Shown: positions 22,635 through 33,991 of the stretch, one piece after another | Numbering within the stretch: position 1 is the first letter of the stretch | Layout: each line of letters starts with the position of its first letter | NCBI GenBank assembly: GCA_003586115.2 | Contig: QVOM02000115.1 | Span: forward strand, 10,306,621 to 10,370,620 | DNA from: Salvator merianae | Taxonomy: Eukaryota > Chordata > Lepidosauria > Squamata > Teiidae | DNA length: 64,000 bases | Reading direction: 5' to 3' | Translations under genes and position numbers: made by a program | The notes under the pieces: generated by a model | What the model saw: the letters and a program-made list of their open reading frames with translations, nothing else | The model's database searches: none | Told to the model about the DNA's origin: nothing

Positions 22635-23758
22635 TAGGGATGTGCACAAAATTTCGAAGCAACGAAATTTCGTACGAATTTCGTTGCTTCGCAACATTCG
22701 CATCGAATGGGAAGTGCCCTCTCTATCGCGAAAGCGAATAGCGAAAGTCACGGCGATTTTCGTCAATTTTCGTGACCTTCGCCACTCACCACGAACGGCT
22801 ATTTTTCGTCTCTTTTCGCTGCGAAAACTGCGATGCAACGAAGCTCGGTAGCTTCATAGCATCAAGTCTCTGCCTCTAGAGGTGGAAATTGTAATGCATC
22901 ACATTAGGAAAGACGGTATTTTTTTAACTCTTCGCCTGCCTCGCAGCGATCGCACCGCATGAGGATGAGAAACTCAGATGGCTAGGAGTTAATAAAACGT
23001 CTTTGATGGTGGTATATAGTTCTGCTTTTTGAAACGGAGGACAAGACAAGGCGTCATTTTGCTGCTGCTCAGAAGTAGGGAGGGAGGGCAAGACGAGGCA
23101 TCATTTCACTGCTGCTCGGACGTAGGGAGTTATTTCATCCTGCGGCTGCCGCCAGTCTTCTAAATTACGCGCTGAGCTGAAGGCAATTGCTTCGCGTGTC
23201 GCTGACTAAGCCTGCCCGCCTCGTAGGCGAGGTAATAATTTCTGTGCCCCAAACGATCGGGACAGACAGCAGACAGCGATGAGTCGCGCCGATAAGCTAA
23301 AGGGACAGAAGTTAGTGCGCATGCGCGCACAGACATGAGTGTCAAAAAGGCATCGAAAATGACGAAAAATCAAAGTGAAAAAAATTCCTTCGCTTGCTTT
23401 CGCTTGCTTTCGATCTGCAGTGAGGAACCCCAAACGTGCCTTCATTGCTTTGAATCCTGCTACAAACCGGCCGCCGGTAAAAAGTAAGCTCCGTGCAATT
23501 TTTACCTTTAACGAAGCAACTCCTTAAATTAGCAACGTGGATGGTCAAATATAGAAGGGACAGGGCAGGGGGATATGCGGCGTTTGTTTTTCGCTACTTA
23601 TTTCATTGATTTTGCACTTCCGGTTTTTTCGCGAAAATTTTCGCTGTGAAAACGAAAATCACCATTTTCGCGACTTCCGTTTTCGTGCGAAAACGAAGCA
23701 ACGAAGCTTCGATGCATTGCAAAACGAACAGAGAAAATTCGTTTCGTGCACATCCCTA
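22635..23758. mobile_element. CpG-rich non-autonomous hAT-type element, 1124 bp
   Basis: It begins TAGGGATGTGCAC and ends with the exact inverse, GTGCACATCCCTA. A perfect 8-bp TSD, GTTATTCC, lies at 22627-22634 and 23759-23766. Both subterminal regions are packed with CGAAGCAACGAA / TTCGTTGCTTCG motifs, which could bind transposase. The interior includes a 48-bp tandem pair (23039-23131) built on CAAGACAAGGCGTCATTTTG. No transposase frame is present. It ends 40 bases from the 3' end of the CR1 at 23.8 kb. Confidence 0.93.
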
Positions 23759-23880
23759 GTTATTCCCACTCAAGCAGTCCCCTAATAAAGGCAGAAGAGA
23801 ATCATAGAATCATAGAATCATAGAGTTGGAAGGGACCTCCAAGGTCATCGAGTCCAACCCCCTGCTCAATGCAGGATTCA

Positions 23881-24510
23881 CTAAAGCATCCCAGACAGAT
23901 ATCTGTCCAGGCTTTCCTTGAAGATCTCCAGTGAAGGAGAGCCCACCACCTCCTGTGGCAACCTGTTCCAGTGACTGATTGCCCTTACGGTCAGGAAGTT
24001 TTTCCTAATATCTAGCCTGTATCTGCTCCCTTGAAGTTTCATCCCATTGTTTCTAGTCCTTCCTTCTTGCACAACTGAGAATAGGGCCAATCCTTCTGCA
24101 CTGTGACAGCCCTTCAGATACTTGAAAACAGCTATCATGTCTCCTCTCAGTCTTCTCTTCTGCAGGCTAAACATTCCTAGGTCCTTTAACCGTTCCTCGT
24201 AGGACATGGTTTGCAGACCACTCACCATTTTGGTCGCCCTTCTCTGAACTTGTTCCAGTTTGTCAATGTCTTTTTTAAACTGGGGTGCCCAGAACTGGAC
24301 ACAATACTCCAGATGAGGTCTGACCAAGGAAGAGTAAAGTGGGACGATTACTTCTCGTGATCTAGACTCTATACTCCTCTTGATACAGCCCAGGATAGTA
24401 TTTGCCTTTTTTGCAGCTGCATCACACTGTTGACTCATGTTTAATCTGTGATCTACTAGTACACCCAGATCCTTTTCACATGTGCTGCTGCTCAGTGAGA
24501 TTCCCCCCAT
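23881..24510 (-). pseudogene. CR1 ORF2: C-terminal tail
   Basis: 209 codons in frame with the reverse transcriptase after one stop. They carry the CR1 tail signatures [70 protein letters not shown] and [11 protein letters not shown], and end at a normal stop about 80 bases before the octamer repeat. The tail is thought to help bind element RNA. A 5'-truncated second copy of this region lies at 61.6-62.0 kb. Confidence 0.93.
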
Positions 24511-24513
24511 TCT

Positions 24514-25515
24514 TTATTGGATATTGTCATTTTTCTTACCCAGAAGTAAAACTTTGCATTTCTCCCTGTTAAATGTCATTCTGTTAGTTTCAGCCCACTG
24601 TTCAAGATTGTCGAAATCCTTTTGAATCCTCTCCTTCTCCTCCCTAGTGTTAGCAACCCCTCCTAGCTTTGTGTCATCTGCAAATTTGATCAGCGTCCCC
24701 TCGACAACTTCATCCAGATCGTTTACAAAAATGTTGAACAGCAATGGGCCCAAGACAGAGCCTTGCGGTACCCCACTCGAGACAGTCTTCCAATCGAATG
24801 TGAAGCCATTTATGGCCACTCTTTGAGTACGATCACTAAGCCAGTTATGAATCCACCTAACAGTTGTACTGTCAATCCCATATTTGATCATTTTTTCAAT
24901 AAGTATAGTAAGAGACACCTTGTCAAATCCTTTGCTAAAGTTAAGATATACTATGTCCACAGCCTTTCCTTGATTGATCCATCCAGCAATTTTGTCATAA
25001 AAGGAAATAAGATTAGTCTGGCATGACTTGTCTGTTACAAATCCATGTTGGCTTTGGTTAATTACTGCATTCCCATCCAACTGCTCCCATATATGCTGTT
25101 TAATGATTTGTTCAAATATCTTGCCTGGTATTGAAGTCAGGCTCACAGGCCTGTAGTTGCCTGGGTCAGCCTTCTTTCCTTTTTTAAAGATAGGTACAAC
25201 ATTTGCCCTTCTCCAATCTTCTGGGACTTCTCCTGTTATCCATGAGTTCTCAAATATCACGGAGAGTGGTTCAGCAATTATATCAGCTAATTCCTTCAGC
25301 ACCCTAGGATGTAATTCATCTGGGCCTGGAGACTTGAATACATTTAAGTTTGCTAAGTGTTCCCTCACCTTCTCCTTGTCCATACAGAGCCTTGATTCTC
25401 TTATTCCCTCAACAGCACAGTGAAGGCCAACTGATGTTTCCTTTCCTTTCTGAGAGAAAACAGATGCAAAATAGGAGTTCAGAAGTTCTGCCTTCTGAAT
25501 GTCGTTTTTGACCAA
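24514..25515 (-). pseudogene. CR1 ORF2: reverse transcriptase domain
   Basis: A 333-codon open stretch holds the main reverse-transcriptase motifs: SPGPDELHPRVLKEL, VVPIFKKGKKADPGNYRPVS, a palm A motif reading VYLNFSKGFDKVS (the family usually has LDFSKAFD, so the first catalytic aspartate is replaced by asparagine), SSGVPQGSVLGPLLFNIF, and the catalytic FADDTKLGG box. In an active element this enzyme primes DNA synthesis on the nicked target. The frame ends at a TAA at 24514-24516, in the segment before the C-terminal tail, and the tail continues in the same frame. Confidence 0.93.
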
Positions 25516-25541
25516 ATCACCCTTCTCATTTTGTAAAGGTC

Positions 25542-26640
25542 CTATAGCTTCTTTGACTTTTCTTTTGCTTCTGACATACCTCCAAAACCCTTTTTTTTAT
25601 TGTTTTTGGCCTCTCTTGCAATCCTCAATTCATTTTTAGCTTTAGCCTTTCTGACACTTATCCTGCAGTTCCTGCAGATTGCATTATATTCTTCTTTTGA
25701 TATGTCCCCCTCTTTCCATTTTTTAAACATTTCTTTTTTTTCTTTTTAGCAAGTTATTAAGTTCAGGTTTCATCCACCCTGGTCTCTTTAGGTGCTTGCC
25801 ATTCTTTTTTCTTTTAGGAATTGTTAAAGATTGTGCCTCTAGAATCTCCTTTCTCAAAATTTCCCATCCTTCCTGGACTTTTCTGTCTTTTAAGACATTC
25901 AGCCAATGGATCCTTCCTACCCTCCTTCTGAGTCCATCAAAATCTGCTCCTCTGAAATCTAACCTTGAAGTCTGAGTCCTCTCAGATCTTCCTCCTTTTG
26001 TTATCCAAAACTCAATGATAGCATGGTCACTGCCACCCAGGGTCCCAGTCACCCTTACTTCCTCAACCATTTCCTCACTGTTGGTAAGGATTAGGTCCAA
26101 GATAGCAGACCTCCTTGTTTTTTCCTCCATCCTTTGGAAAATTTATTGGACCCGTGACTTTTGCCAGAGAGAGATTCCCTACAAATGTCCGGATAGTTAA
26201 AATCTCCCATAATCACTAGGTCGTGTTTCCCCGAGAGCTTGGCCATCTGATGTATAAATAGTTCATCCATATCTTCTGTTTGTCCAGGGGGTCTATAATA
26301 AACTCCTACAACAGTATCCTTTGTGTTGCTCTCTCCTTGTATTTTCACCCAAATGGTTTCTACAGGGCTTCCATTATCTGAAAGATTAATCTCTGTGGTG
26401 GTATATATTTTTCTTACATACAATGCAACACCTCCTCCCCTTTTATTAAGCCTGTTCTTTTTAAATAAGTTGTATCCTTCGAGCTCTGTGTTCCAATCAT
26501 GCTTATTATCCCACCAAGTTTCAGTTATGCCTATGACATCATATTTATTTTCTTGTGCTAGGATTTCGAGTTATCCTTGTTTGTTTCCCTTGCTTTGCGC
26601 ATTGGTATAGAAACATTTCAGTTTGCGACAAATGTCTCTT
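25542..26640 (-). pseudogene. CR1 ORF2: apurinic endonuclease-like domain, broken
   Basis: On the minus strand the domain shows LKCFYTNAQS, then DVIGITETWWD with the catalytic glutamate. Next come ALYVRKIYTTTEI, VVGVYYRPPG, DLVIMGDFNYPDI and LGGSDHAIIEFWI, the last with the SDH catalytic motif. These are the ordered motifs of AP-type endonucleases that nick the target in CR1. Breaks seen are a TAA at 26571-26573, a frame change in the 26091-26130 overlap and further changes near 25725 and 25540. All key catalytic motifs remain readable, so decay is recent. Confidence 0.9.
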
Positions 26641-26776
26641 TCAAGCTTGACTCCTTTAGTTTCCTTCCAAACTGTCTGTCTTTGTTCCTTCCTTTCATTT
26701 CTGGTAGCAAGATCCTTATCTGTATTTATTAGCTGCTTATCTTTCTCTGGACTTTTACTTCCCTTCCCCTTTTACC

Positions 26777-27718
26777 CTAGTTTAAAGCTCTCCTGATGAG
26801 TGCAGCCAGTCTCCTGCCAAATATGTCCTTTCCTGTCTTTGTAAGATGGAGCCCATCTCTTGCAAGGAGTCCATCATATAAGTAGTTTAGTCCATGGTCT
26901 AGAAATCCAAATCCTTGCTGGTAGCACCATCGACGTAGCCAGTTGTTTACCTGTAGAATCCTGCTCCATCTTCCTGTTCCACGGCCATTCACTGGGAGGA
27001 TAGAAGAGAAGACAACTTGCGCTCCCAGTTCCTTCACTTTCCTGCCCAGGTCTTCAAAGTTTCTGCAGATAGCTTCAAAGTTCCTTCCTGCAGTGTCATT
27101 TGTTCCTACATGTATTAGTAGGAATGGGTAATAGTCTGTAGGCCTGAAGAGTCTTGGCAGCCTCTCGGTTACATCTTTGATTCGTGCACCGGGAAGGCAG
27201 CACACTTCTCATGAGGTCGTGTCAGGTCTGCACACAGCTGCCTCTGTTCCCCTCAATAAGGAATCCCCCACAACCACCACTCTCCTATTCTTCTCCACAG
27301 CTTCTCTTCTTTTCTTCGGTTCAAGAGGTTTCATATTGCACACCAAATCTTCCCGAAGTTCCTGATTATTATTCTCCGTGAGAGCCTGGTACCGGTTTTC
27401 AAGCTGTATAGTTGCTGACTCTCTCCTTATCCTCCTGCTTCTTTCGGTCACATGCTTCCAATCCTCAGCTTCCACAGGTTCTCTGATGTTGTCTTCTCCG
27501 TGATCAGTTTGAAGTGCTTCTTCCGTTGTATCCAGGAAGCTCTCCTTCTCCCTAATGAGCTTCAAAGTAGCCACTCTCTCCTCAAGTTCTTGCACTTTCT
27601 CTTCCAGCAAAGACACGCGCTTGCATTTGCGGCAGGTGTAATCAGGGTCCCCCTCTGGTAGAAGTATCATCATATTACACTCCTTGCAGCTAACTACAAA
27701 GCTTCGCTCTTTCTCCAT
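26777..27718 (-). pseudogene. CR1 ORF1: zinc-knuckle, coiled-coil and SGNH esterase-like protein
   Basis: The first part (27718-27209) starts MEKERSFVV. It has a four-cysteine zinc-binding pattern (CKEC, then CRKC about 20 residues later), followed by a charged coiled coil with heptads (LLEEKVQELEERVATLK). The second part continues in the same frame after one TGA at 27209-27211. It carries an SGNH-hydrolase-like fold, seen as VVVGDSLLRG before the stop, PFLLIHVGTNDT, and DGLHLTKTG with the D-x-x-H pair at the end. This is the known ORF1 layout of CR1 elements, whose protein binds RNA and has esterase activity. The TGA sits where a CGA arginine codon is likely, a CpG-decay change. One stop is the only visible break. 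Confidence 0.9.
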
Positions 27719-27740
27719 GTTATCTACAGTTGTTTGGAGT

Positions 27741-28880
27741 CCTCTTGTTAGATATTAAACAGAGACCATTGCACAGTCTCTTTTAGAAGGCAGACTCAGC
27801 AAAGTTGACTATGCATGTGGTGAAAGACAAAGGTAAAGACCAGTAGGCCCTATGTACCCCCATGGCATGATCTGCATGTTTCCCCATATGTGCAGCCTGA
27901 AAAGAGCACTGGTAGGGAGAGGAACTGTAGGACTGGGCCCAAGGGAGACAATCGGAATATCACAATGTGGGAGAGAGCTCCTTGCATGGTTTCTACTTCC
28001 TGTGGCACCATTTCCCTTTTCCAGTGCCCCTATAGGTCCCAGCTGTTTGAGCCTTCATCCCTAATGCAGCCCACTCTGGTTATAGCCTCAAGTGAAAAGA
28101 AACAAGCCAGAAGTTTTGTAGGCAGCCAGCACCAGCTCAGAGTCATAGCATAACTCTACTCATGAGAGTGAGACACGTCTACGACACAAAAACAAAGAGG
28201 ATACAAAAAAAGGGTGAAAGCAGTGCCAGTTTTAGAGTGGGGGTCCTGTCTTGCGTCCTGACCTTCCTAAAGAGTGTCTGCTGCCCCACCCTGAGCACTC
28301 CAAGGTTGTGCTCAGACATACAGTAGCAAAAGGAGTGCCTCAGGGTCACCTCAGAGAGACCGTGTTTGGTCCTCGTGTCCCCAACCTTCTCCAATTCACC
28401 TTTTCTTGCCTAGAATATTCATGGGGGGGGGGAGAGGCAGACTGGTGGGTGAAAAACCTCACCTCAGAGCCTTCAATAAGATGCCTCAGAGAAGCTTTTT
28501 CTTTTTTTCCCTGTGTCTGATCATTGCCCAAGCAGCAGCTGGGTAGGTGCATGACTTGTCTGACTCAGCCCTGCACCTTCTCACTTGCCCTTAGCCCCTG
28601 CACTTCACTGTTGGCTGCCCCTATCCCACCCCAAGGCAAAACCCTACCTTGTCCTGCCTGCTAGATCCAGCTCTATCTCAGAGGGATTTCACCTACTCTC
28701 AGCAATGAAAGTGTTGTCAAGAAAGTGAGGGGGAGAGAAGCAGGCATATAAATTACAGGAAGACTGGTGGACACCATGAGCACCATCTGCTGTCACTAGC
28801 ACCAGCATGATGAACCTACTGAGTCAGCATAAGTAACAGACAAGAAGGATTGGGTGGAAATGGGGAATTAAAAAAGAGCA
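27741..28880. other. Unassigned DNA (may include CR1 5' UTR remnants)
   Basis: Nothing further recognised. The 5' edge of the CR1 may extend somewhat into this stretch, but I cannot place it by eye. Confidence 0.35.
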
Positions 28881-29288
28881 TCTGCTTTTTGCACTTTCCA
28901 TCTTGGAACGTTCAATCTGAACATTTCAAAGTGGAACAGTCGCTGTGGTATAGTAGCAATCTGCACAGCAGGAGCTCGAACAGCCAGAAATGGGCTTCCA
29001 GCTTTTGCAGTGCAAATGCTGCCTGTCCCCATGATAGTAGCTGCAGAAATGTCCAGCTGTTGCCATGGCAACCAGGGAAATGGCACACAAGTGCACAGTC
29101 ACAGCCATGGTGTGGTGCGCGACTTGTAGCATTTTCACCAAGAACTAGTGTGGGCTACAATTGTCCAAAGTTAATAGCAATTGGAAGCATCTGCAGATGC
29201 TCCTGATTACTTGGGCTTCCATGAAATGCAAACACACTGTATTAGAGAGCATCTCTATGCTCACTAGTACCAAAGTGCAAATAGGCCC
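28881..29288 (+). mobile_element. GGGCC-type MITE (family A)
   Basis: The left end reads CTTTTTGCACTTTCCATC and leads into the TGGAACGTTCAATCTGAACATTTC palindrome. The right end CACTAGTACCAAAGTGCAAATAGGCCC is its degenerate inverse. It has the same block order as the copy at 50.7 kb. It is non-coding and the TSD is uncertain. Confidence 0.7.
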
Positions 29289-30400
29289 CTTATCTTCAAA
29301 TCCTTCTCCCAAAAGGAAACAATGGAAAATTGATTCTGATTTGTTGGCAGCCCTCACAGCTTACTATGGGTGTTAATTGTGACTTATTATTTTCCCGGCT
29401 GTTTGTCTTAGTTCACCAGTCCCTGCTCCTGAGTAAGTGGGGCAAGTGGAAAACTCATTTTAAGTTAAACAGCAATAAATGCTGCAACCCATTCTCAGTA
29501 CTAATCTTTCAGTGGTATATTCAGTAATGAAGCAGAATACCTGGAGTGCTATTTATGAATAAAGATGCATTTCTGCTTATGTAGATCAAATTTTGGGTTG
29601 TGCTGTGGAAAGCAACCACAGAATTTGGCCCATAATCTAAGTGGATTCAGCTTGCATTTCTTTAGAGTTCAATATGCCACAGTGCCAGCAGTAGCTTGGC
29701 TTAATAAGGAAGCTATGAGGAGGTTCCTTTTAACACTGGTAGGGTTATGCTCATGTTGAGCCATGATCTGACTAAGAAAATTGATGAAGCTGCATTGAAA
29801 TAATAGGTAAGGTAGTATCTGGCTGTAAGGTCATTCATATTGCCAACACCAATCAGTTCTGCCTATCTTCAGATTAGGGGAAAATGTGGCACAGATCCTG
29901 ACCTTGCAGGGATTCTCTCATTTTCTGATCCCAGAGGAGAATGGAAGCGTCTGAGTCCAGAAGACAACTGCAGCTCTCCAGGTGTGCCAAGGTTTCAAGC
30001 ATAGGGTGAAGTAACTACTGACTTAAACTAGTTTGTTTACTGTCAACCCTCTCCATCAGATGCTGGTGAATCATCTAGGTTGAGCATGGTGTAATATAAA
30101 AGGTAGGCATTATTTTGAACAATGTGATCAGCCTGAGAAAGTGCAATGTTTGCCTGCAAAGTGTTTGAGAGTATGGTCAGAAACACTGGAGAGGCAGAAC
30201 GGGAGGGGCACCATTCATCCTGGAACAGTAGATGCAGCCAGACAGGGGAATTTGAATATCAGACGATGTCTGATCCATCATGGCAGAGCCTACATCTCCC
30301 ATTCATTATATATAAATAAATAAATATATTTATATATTCACAAGGCATTATTTATTATACAGAAGTTGCCTGGTATGTTTTATATTGATTTTAAATACAG
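29289..30400. other. Unassigned DNA
   Basis: No gene or repeat end recognised. An AT-rich patch lies at 30300-30350. Confidence 0.4.
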
Positions 30401-30404
30401 TCTA

Positions 30405-30449
<45 letters not shown>

Positions 30450-30476
30450 GTCTACCTATCTAAATCTAGCTATCTC

Positions 30477-30531
<55 letters not shown>

Positions 30532-30533
30532 TT
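30401..30533. repeat. Compound microsatellite (TATC)n-(TC)n-(TA)n-(CA)n
   Basis: Successive tracts of TATC (30405-30450), TC (30477-30500), TA (30500-30517) and CA (30517-30530). Confidence 0.95.
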
Positions 30534-30788
30534 ATATTGATTTTTATTATTATAATAAATTTTATTTCAAATGATATACAATAATAAAACGAAATTAACA
30601 AATTGAAAAAATCCCCCACCTTCTTCCCCTCTTCTGCTAAATGGGTAGATCAGACCTCATGGCTCTTCAACTGTCCTTTATATTCCTTCCTGTCCAGGTG
30701 GGAGATTGTGTTGATTATCCCTTGAATTTCTGGGATTCCTGTTTGTTGACAAAGATAGATTACAACTCTTGACCACACATGTACAGCT

Positions 30789-30818
30789 GACGTGTGTGTG
30801 TGTGTGTGTGTGTGTGTA
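30789..30818. repeat. (TG)n microsatellite
   Basis: About 14 TG units. Confidence 0.95.
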
Positions 30819-32430
30819 TCTCCATGTACTTTTCTATTATTTTCTCCTTCATTTTTGTATAGGATTTTTTTGGTGTGTCTTTGTGTGTACTACTGAGTCC
30901 TTGATCTGAGGCCCTTTATTAGTTCATCACTAACACATGCTCCACCATGTTCCCTATTCAGGGCCACTGGCTTGACATCAAGACAAGAGGGAAAAGGAAG
31001 GAGAGAATCAAGAAAGAAGGGGAAAGGTGCAAGAGGATTTTTTCTAGTCAGCCTCTGGGAATGGGAAGGGGTCTTCAGGCTTCCAAGGAGCCTCTTTGGG
31101 GGCTGCAATTTGACCTCTGTGTGCCATTGCAGGGGTAATGGCTAAAATCCTTACCACAGCCCAACTAAATTTCTCCACCATATACACCTGGATCATGACT
31201 TGTACTTTGGGAAACCCTGCCTTATCCCTGTAGATTGCAGCTGTCACAGCCATGCTTCTCCTGTGAACTCTGTGCAGACTAAGCAAAACATATTTTAATA
31301 CTTAAAACTACAACTGATAGCTAAAGAAACAATATGAAACATGGTATCTTTTTATTTTCTATTTTCTTTGTTTCCATGTGTTTTTTATTTAGATACATGC
31401 AAGAAAATAATATCAAACAGCAGAACACTCATGCACATATATATCTGAAGAAGTAAAATATATTTAAGAAGAGAAAGAAAGGAGCAATGAACTCAAGCGT
31501 TTCTTACCAGAACTATTTCTTTCTAGGAAATAGTGATCTCTGGGTCAGGACCCAAGGAAATTGAGGAGATAGCACACATTGCAGAGCTCATTTTGACCCT
31601 ATGAAACTACATTTTATCTTGTTGTTGACTGTTTCCCACCATCTTATGTAACAATATTACCCATAATTCTAAGGTCCCAAAAGGAAGGGCTCCGCCAAGA
31701 TACAGATACCTCTGGACCACAAACCTGGGCATTGATATCATAAATACAATTCGAACATAGGTTGCAAGTACAGGAAACTTGACCAGGGAGCCTGGTTCTT
31801 TCACTGGCAGCAAAGTTATGAACATAACCCCTACTTCACCTCTGACGGTGAGAACTGGCTGCTCCTAGAAGAGCTAGAGTCTTCTTTTGTTAGGTATGGG
31901 AAGATTTAGGGCATTTTCCCCCTTCCTTTCTTTTCTATCAGGTCATTTCCATTACAGCCTTCAAATTGACCTAATTTGACCTCTCAATTTATATTAAAAA
32001 AGCCTCTACTAGGGAAATTTTCACCTTATTTGACCCCTTTCACATGTGCAGTATGCTGCAAGGAGTCATACTTCTATCTTTGACTGTATAAGAACTGTAT
32101 ACTGTGTTGTAGCCTTGACAGCTCACCTACTCAGCTGATTGCTGTCAAGGAGCTGTATTCTGGTGTTTTGTGCCTTTTAAAATATTTTTTCTGCTGTTTT
32201 TAATAAAATTGGTCTTCTAATTTGACCTGATCTTTGTCTGACCATTTTTTCCCCCCACCTGATTGTTCTTTTATGGAGTTACTGTGCCAATTTACCATTT
32301 TAAAACCTATAGTGTACAGATCTCATTTAGAGCTACTTGCCTGGGTGAGCTATTTTGACCATTAAAACCATTTCCCAGTGCACTGCTTCCAACACTTCAG
32401 AAGTCAGAACCTCAGAAGCAACTGCTGACT
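30819..32430. other. Unassigned DNA
   Basis: The stretch 30540-30780 is A/T-rich with a LINE-like feel but has no diagnostic motif. An AATAAA-containing tract at 32200 could be a retroelement polyadenylation site, but nothing supports that. Confidence 0.3.
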
Positions 32431-32765
32431 TTAGGGGTCTTTCTGCACTTAGTCTTAAAATGGGATAGTGTGCCACATGGTTCTCTTCTGGGGCCCTCTC
32501 TTCAGTGCAGATTAGAGCAGCCAAGCCCCCTGTGAAGCTGCTAAGTCCACACTGGATGCAATGCAGCCCAGTCTAGACTGCCAAAATGACTGCCAAATCT
32601 TAGACACTGGTAGACCTGCTTTAACAGGTCTACTAGAGGTATAGGGGCTGCTAGACTGCAGAAGGGCATATGCTTCTTTGGCCCAGTGTAGCAAAGGGAC
32701 CCATTTTAGCAGTGCACCAAATTTCTGCCGGAATGGATCTTCCTAAGGCTTTGAGGCCTGAGACG
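32431..32765. mobile_element. Worn MITE (family B)
   Basis: It begins GGGGTCTTTCTGCACTTAG and contains a CAGTGCACCAAATTTCTGC segment resembling the 33.7-kb copy. The second end is not clear. Confidence 0.4.
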
Positions 32766-32769
32766 TTAG

Positions 32770-33490
32770 TTCCTGGCTGGTCAGAGCCTCATGTTAGGTT
32801 CTGAAGCTTGTGTGATCTTTGGAGAGACATGGGGTTGTACAAAACAGACTTAAATTCATATTGTCATTACGACTTCATTTTTAACATGTACATTTTGAAA
32901 ATGCAGCCCTATTACTTCAGAATAGCACCAGAACAACCAATAAATGCTAATTTAATTAGGAAAGTAGTGTCTATCATTTTTATGTCATACCATTCTGCTT
33001 AAATGATGTAGGAGATATTTTTCAAAAGAAAGGAGAAAATCTTCATACGGTTTAATCAAACATCAACCATTCAGCTGCCTATTCACCCATTCATATACTT
33101 CTTCCTTTTTCCTTGAAAAGCGTCAAGTCTTAATTATAATATGTTTATTTCCTGTTTTCCTTTTTTTAAAAAAAAAATTATATATATTAGTGACATCCCA
33201 GATGTTGATTTCAGAAAATAAGCATAGAATTTCATGAGTATAGAACTGAACACAGCTTTCAGACATTCTCCCAAAGCACCTGTCACACTAAGAACTATTT
33301 CTCATGAAATAAAGAAATAACATAGTTTAGCTAATTCTGAGTACAGGCAAATTGGACAAGCTATGGGACAAATAGAATTCTCAACCTCTCTCAGTTTTTT
33401 CTGGCATTTCAAATCCCACGAATACAACAGAGCCTGCAAACTTACACACATGTACAATATTGCCTACAAAGTGCAAAACTGAGCATTCAC
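32770..33490. other. Unassigned AT-rich DNA
   Basis: Nothing recognised. Confidence 0.4.
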
Positions 33491-33493
33491 TGT

Positions 33494-33988
33494 GGACCTT
33501 TTTGCACGTACCTGTAAAGATCCAAAACAGGTGATCTGGATCACACAATCTGTCCCATAACTGGAATGGATTGCCCTTAGACAGGAACAGCACAGCAATG
33601 GCTGTTCCTGTCTAGGCTCCGTGCTGGCACCAAAGCTCACATGAGCTTCAGAGACAGCCTCCAAAAGCTCTGATGGCAAGGAATTAAAGTTCCTGGCCAA
33701 GGAGCCCCCAGGGAACCCATTTCAGCAGTGCTATTTGGTGCATTGCTGCAATGGGACCTCCAGGAATCCAGAACACAGACGTGTGCACCTTCTGCACACC
33801 TCAGTTATCCAGATTTACTGCCTCTAGTATACATGTGGACTTGAGCTTCCTGATTCAGATCATGCTCTGACTTGTGTGGATGGGCAGACTAGTGGTGGGC
33901 AGGGCTTCCTGTATTCCACACTAATATGCAGAAGGGAAGCCTTTAGTGCATTTGCTGATGCAGAACGCCAGCAAGTGCTGAAAGGCCC
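33494..33988. mobile_element. GGGCC-type MITE (family B), 495 bp with 3-bp TSD
   Basis: The left end GGACCTTTTTGCACGT and the right end AGCAAGTGCTGAAAGGCCC, offset by a base, are degenerate inverted repeats. The flanks show a 3-bp duplication, TGT, at 33491-33493 and 33989-33991. GGGCC-type tips plus a 3-bp TSD fit the PIF/Harbinger superfamily, although that group prefers TWA targets, so the assignment is tentative. It is non-coding. Confidence 0.65.
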
Positions 33989-33991
33989 TGT

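Larger units (their letters stand above)
23799..27740 (-). mobile_element. Nearly full-length CR1 LINE
   Basis: Reading right to left, the element has a short 5' region, ORF1 (27718 to 26777), ORF2 endonuclease (about 26620 to 25542), reverse transcriptase (25515 to 24514), a C-terminal tail (to 23881) and a short 3' UTR. It ends in tandem ATTCTATG octamers at 23799-23825, the diagnostic CR1 3' terminus. CR1 moves by target-primed reverse transcription and typically leaves no clear TSD, and none is seen. About 3.9 kb survives, with only a few inactivating changes, so the copy is fairly young but dead. The 5' boundary is approximate. Confidence 0.95.

Noticed and set aside
31000..31300. Opposed frames at 30947-31286 considered as an exon
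   Set aside because: No splice consensus with matching phase and no recognised protein family.
32190..32225. AATAAA signal as the end of a gene or LTR
   Set aside because: An isolated hexamer in AT-rich DNA. No upstream exon and no matching long terminal repeat were seen.
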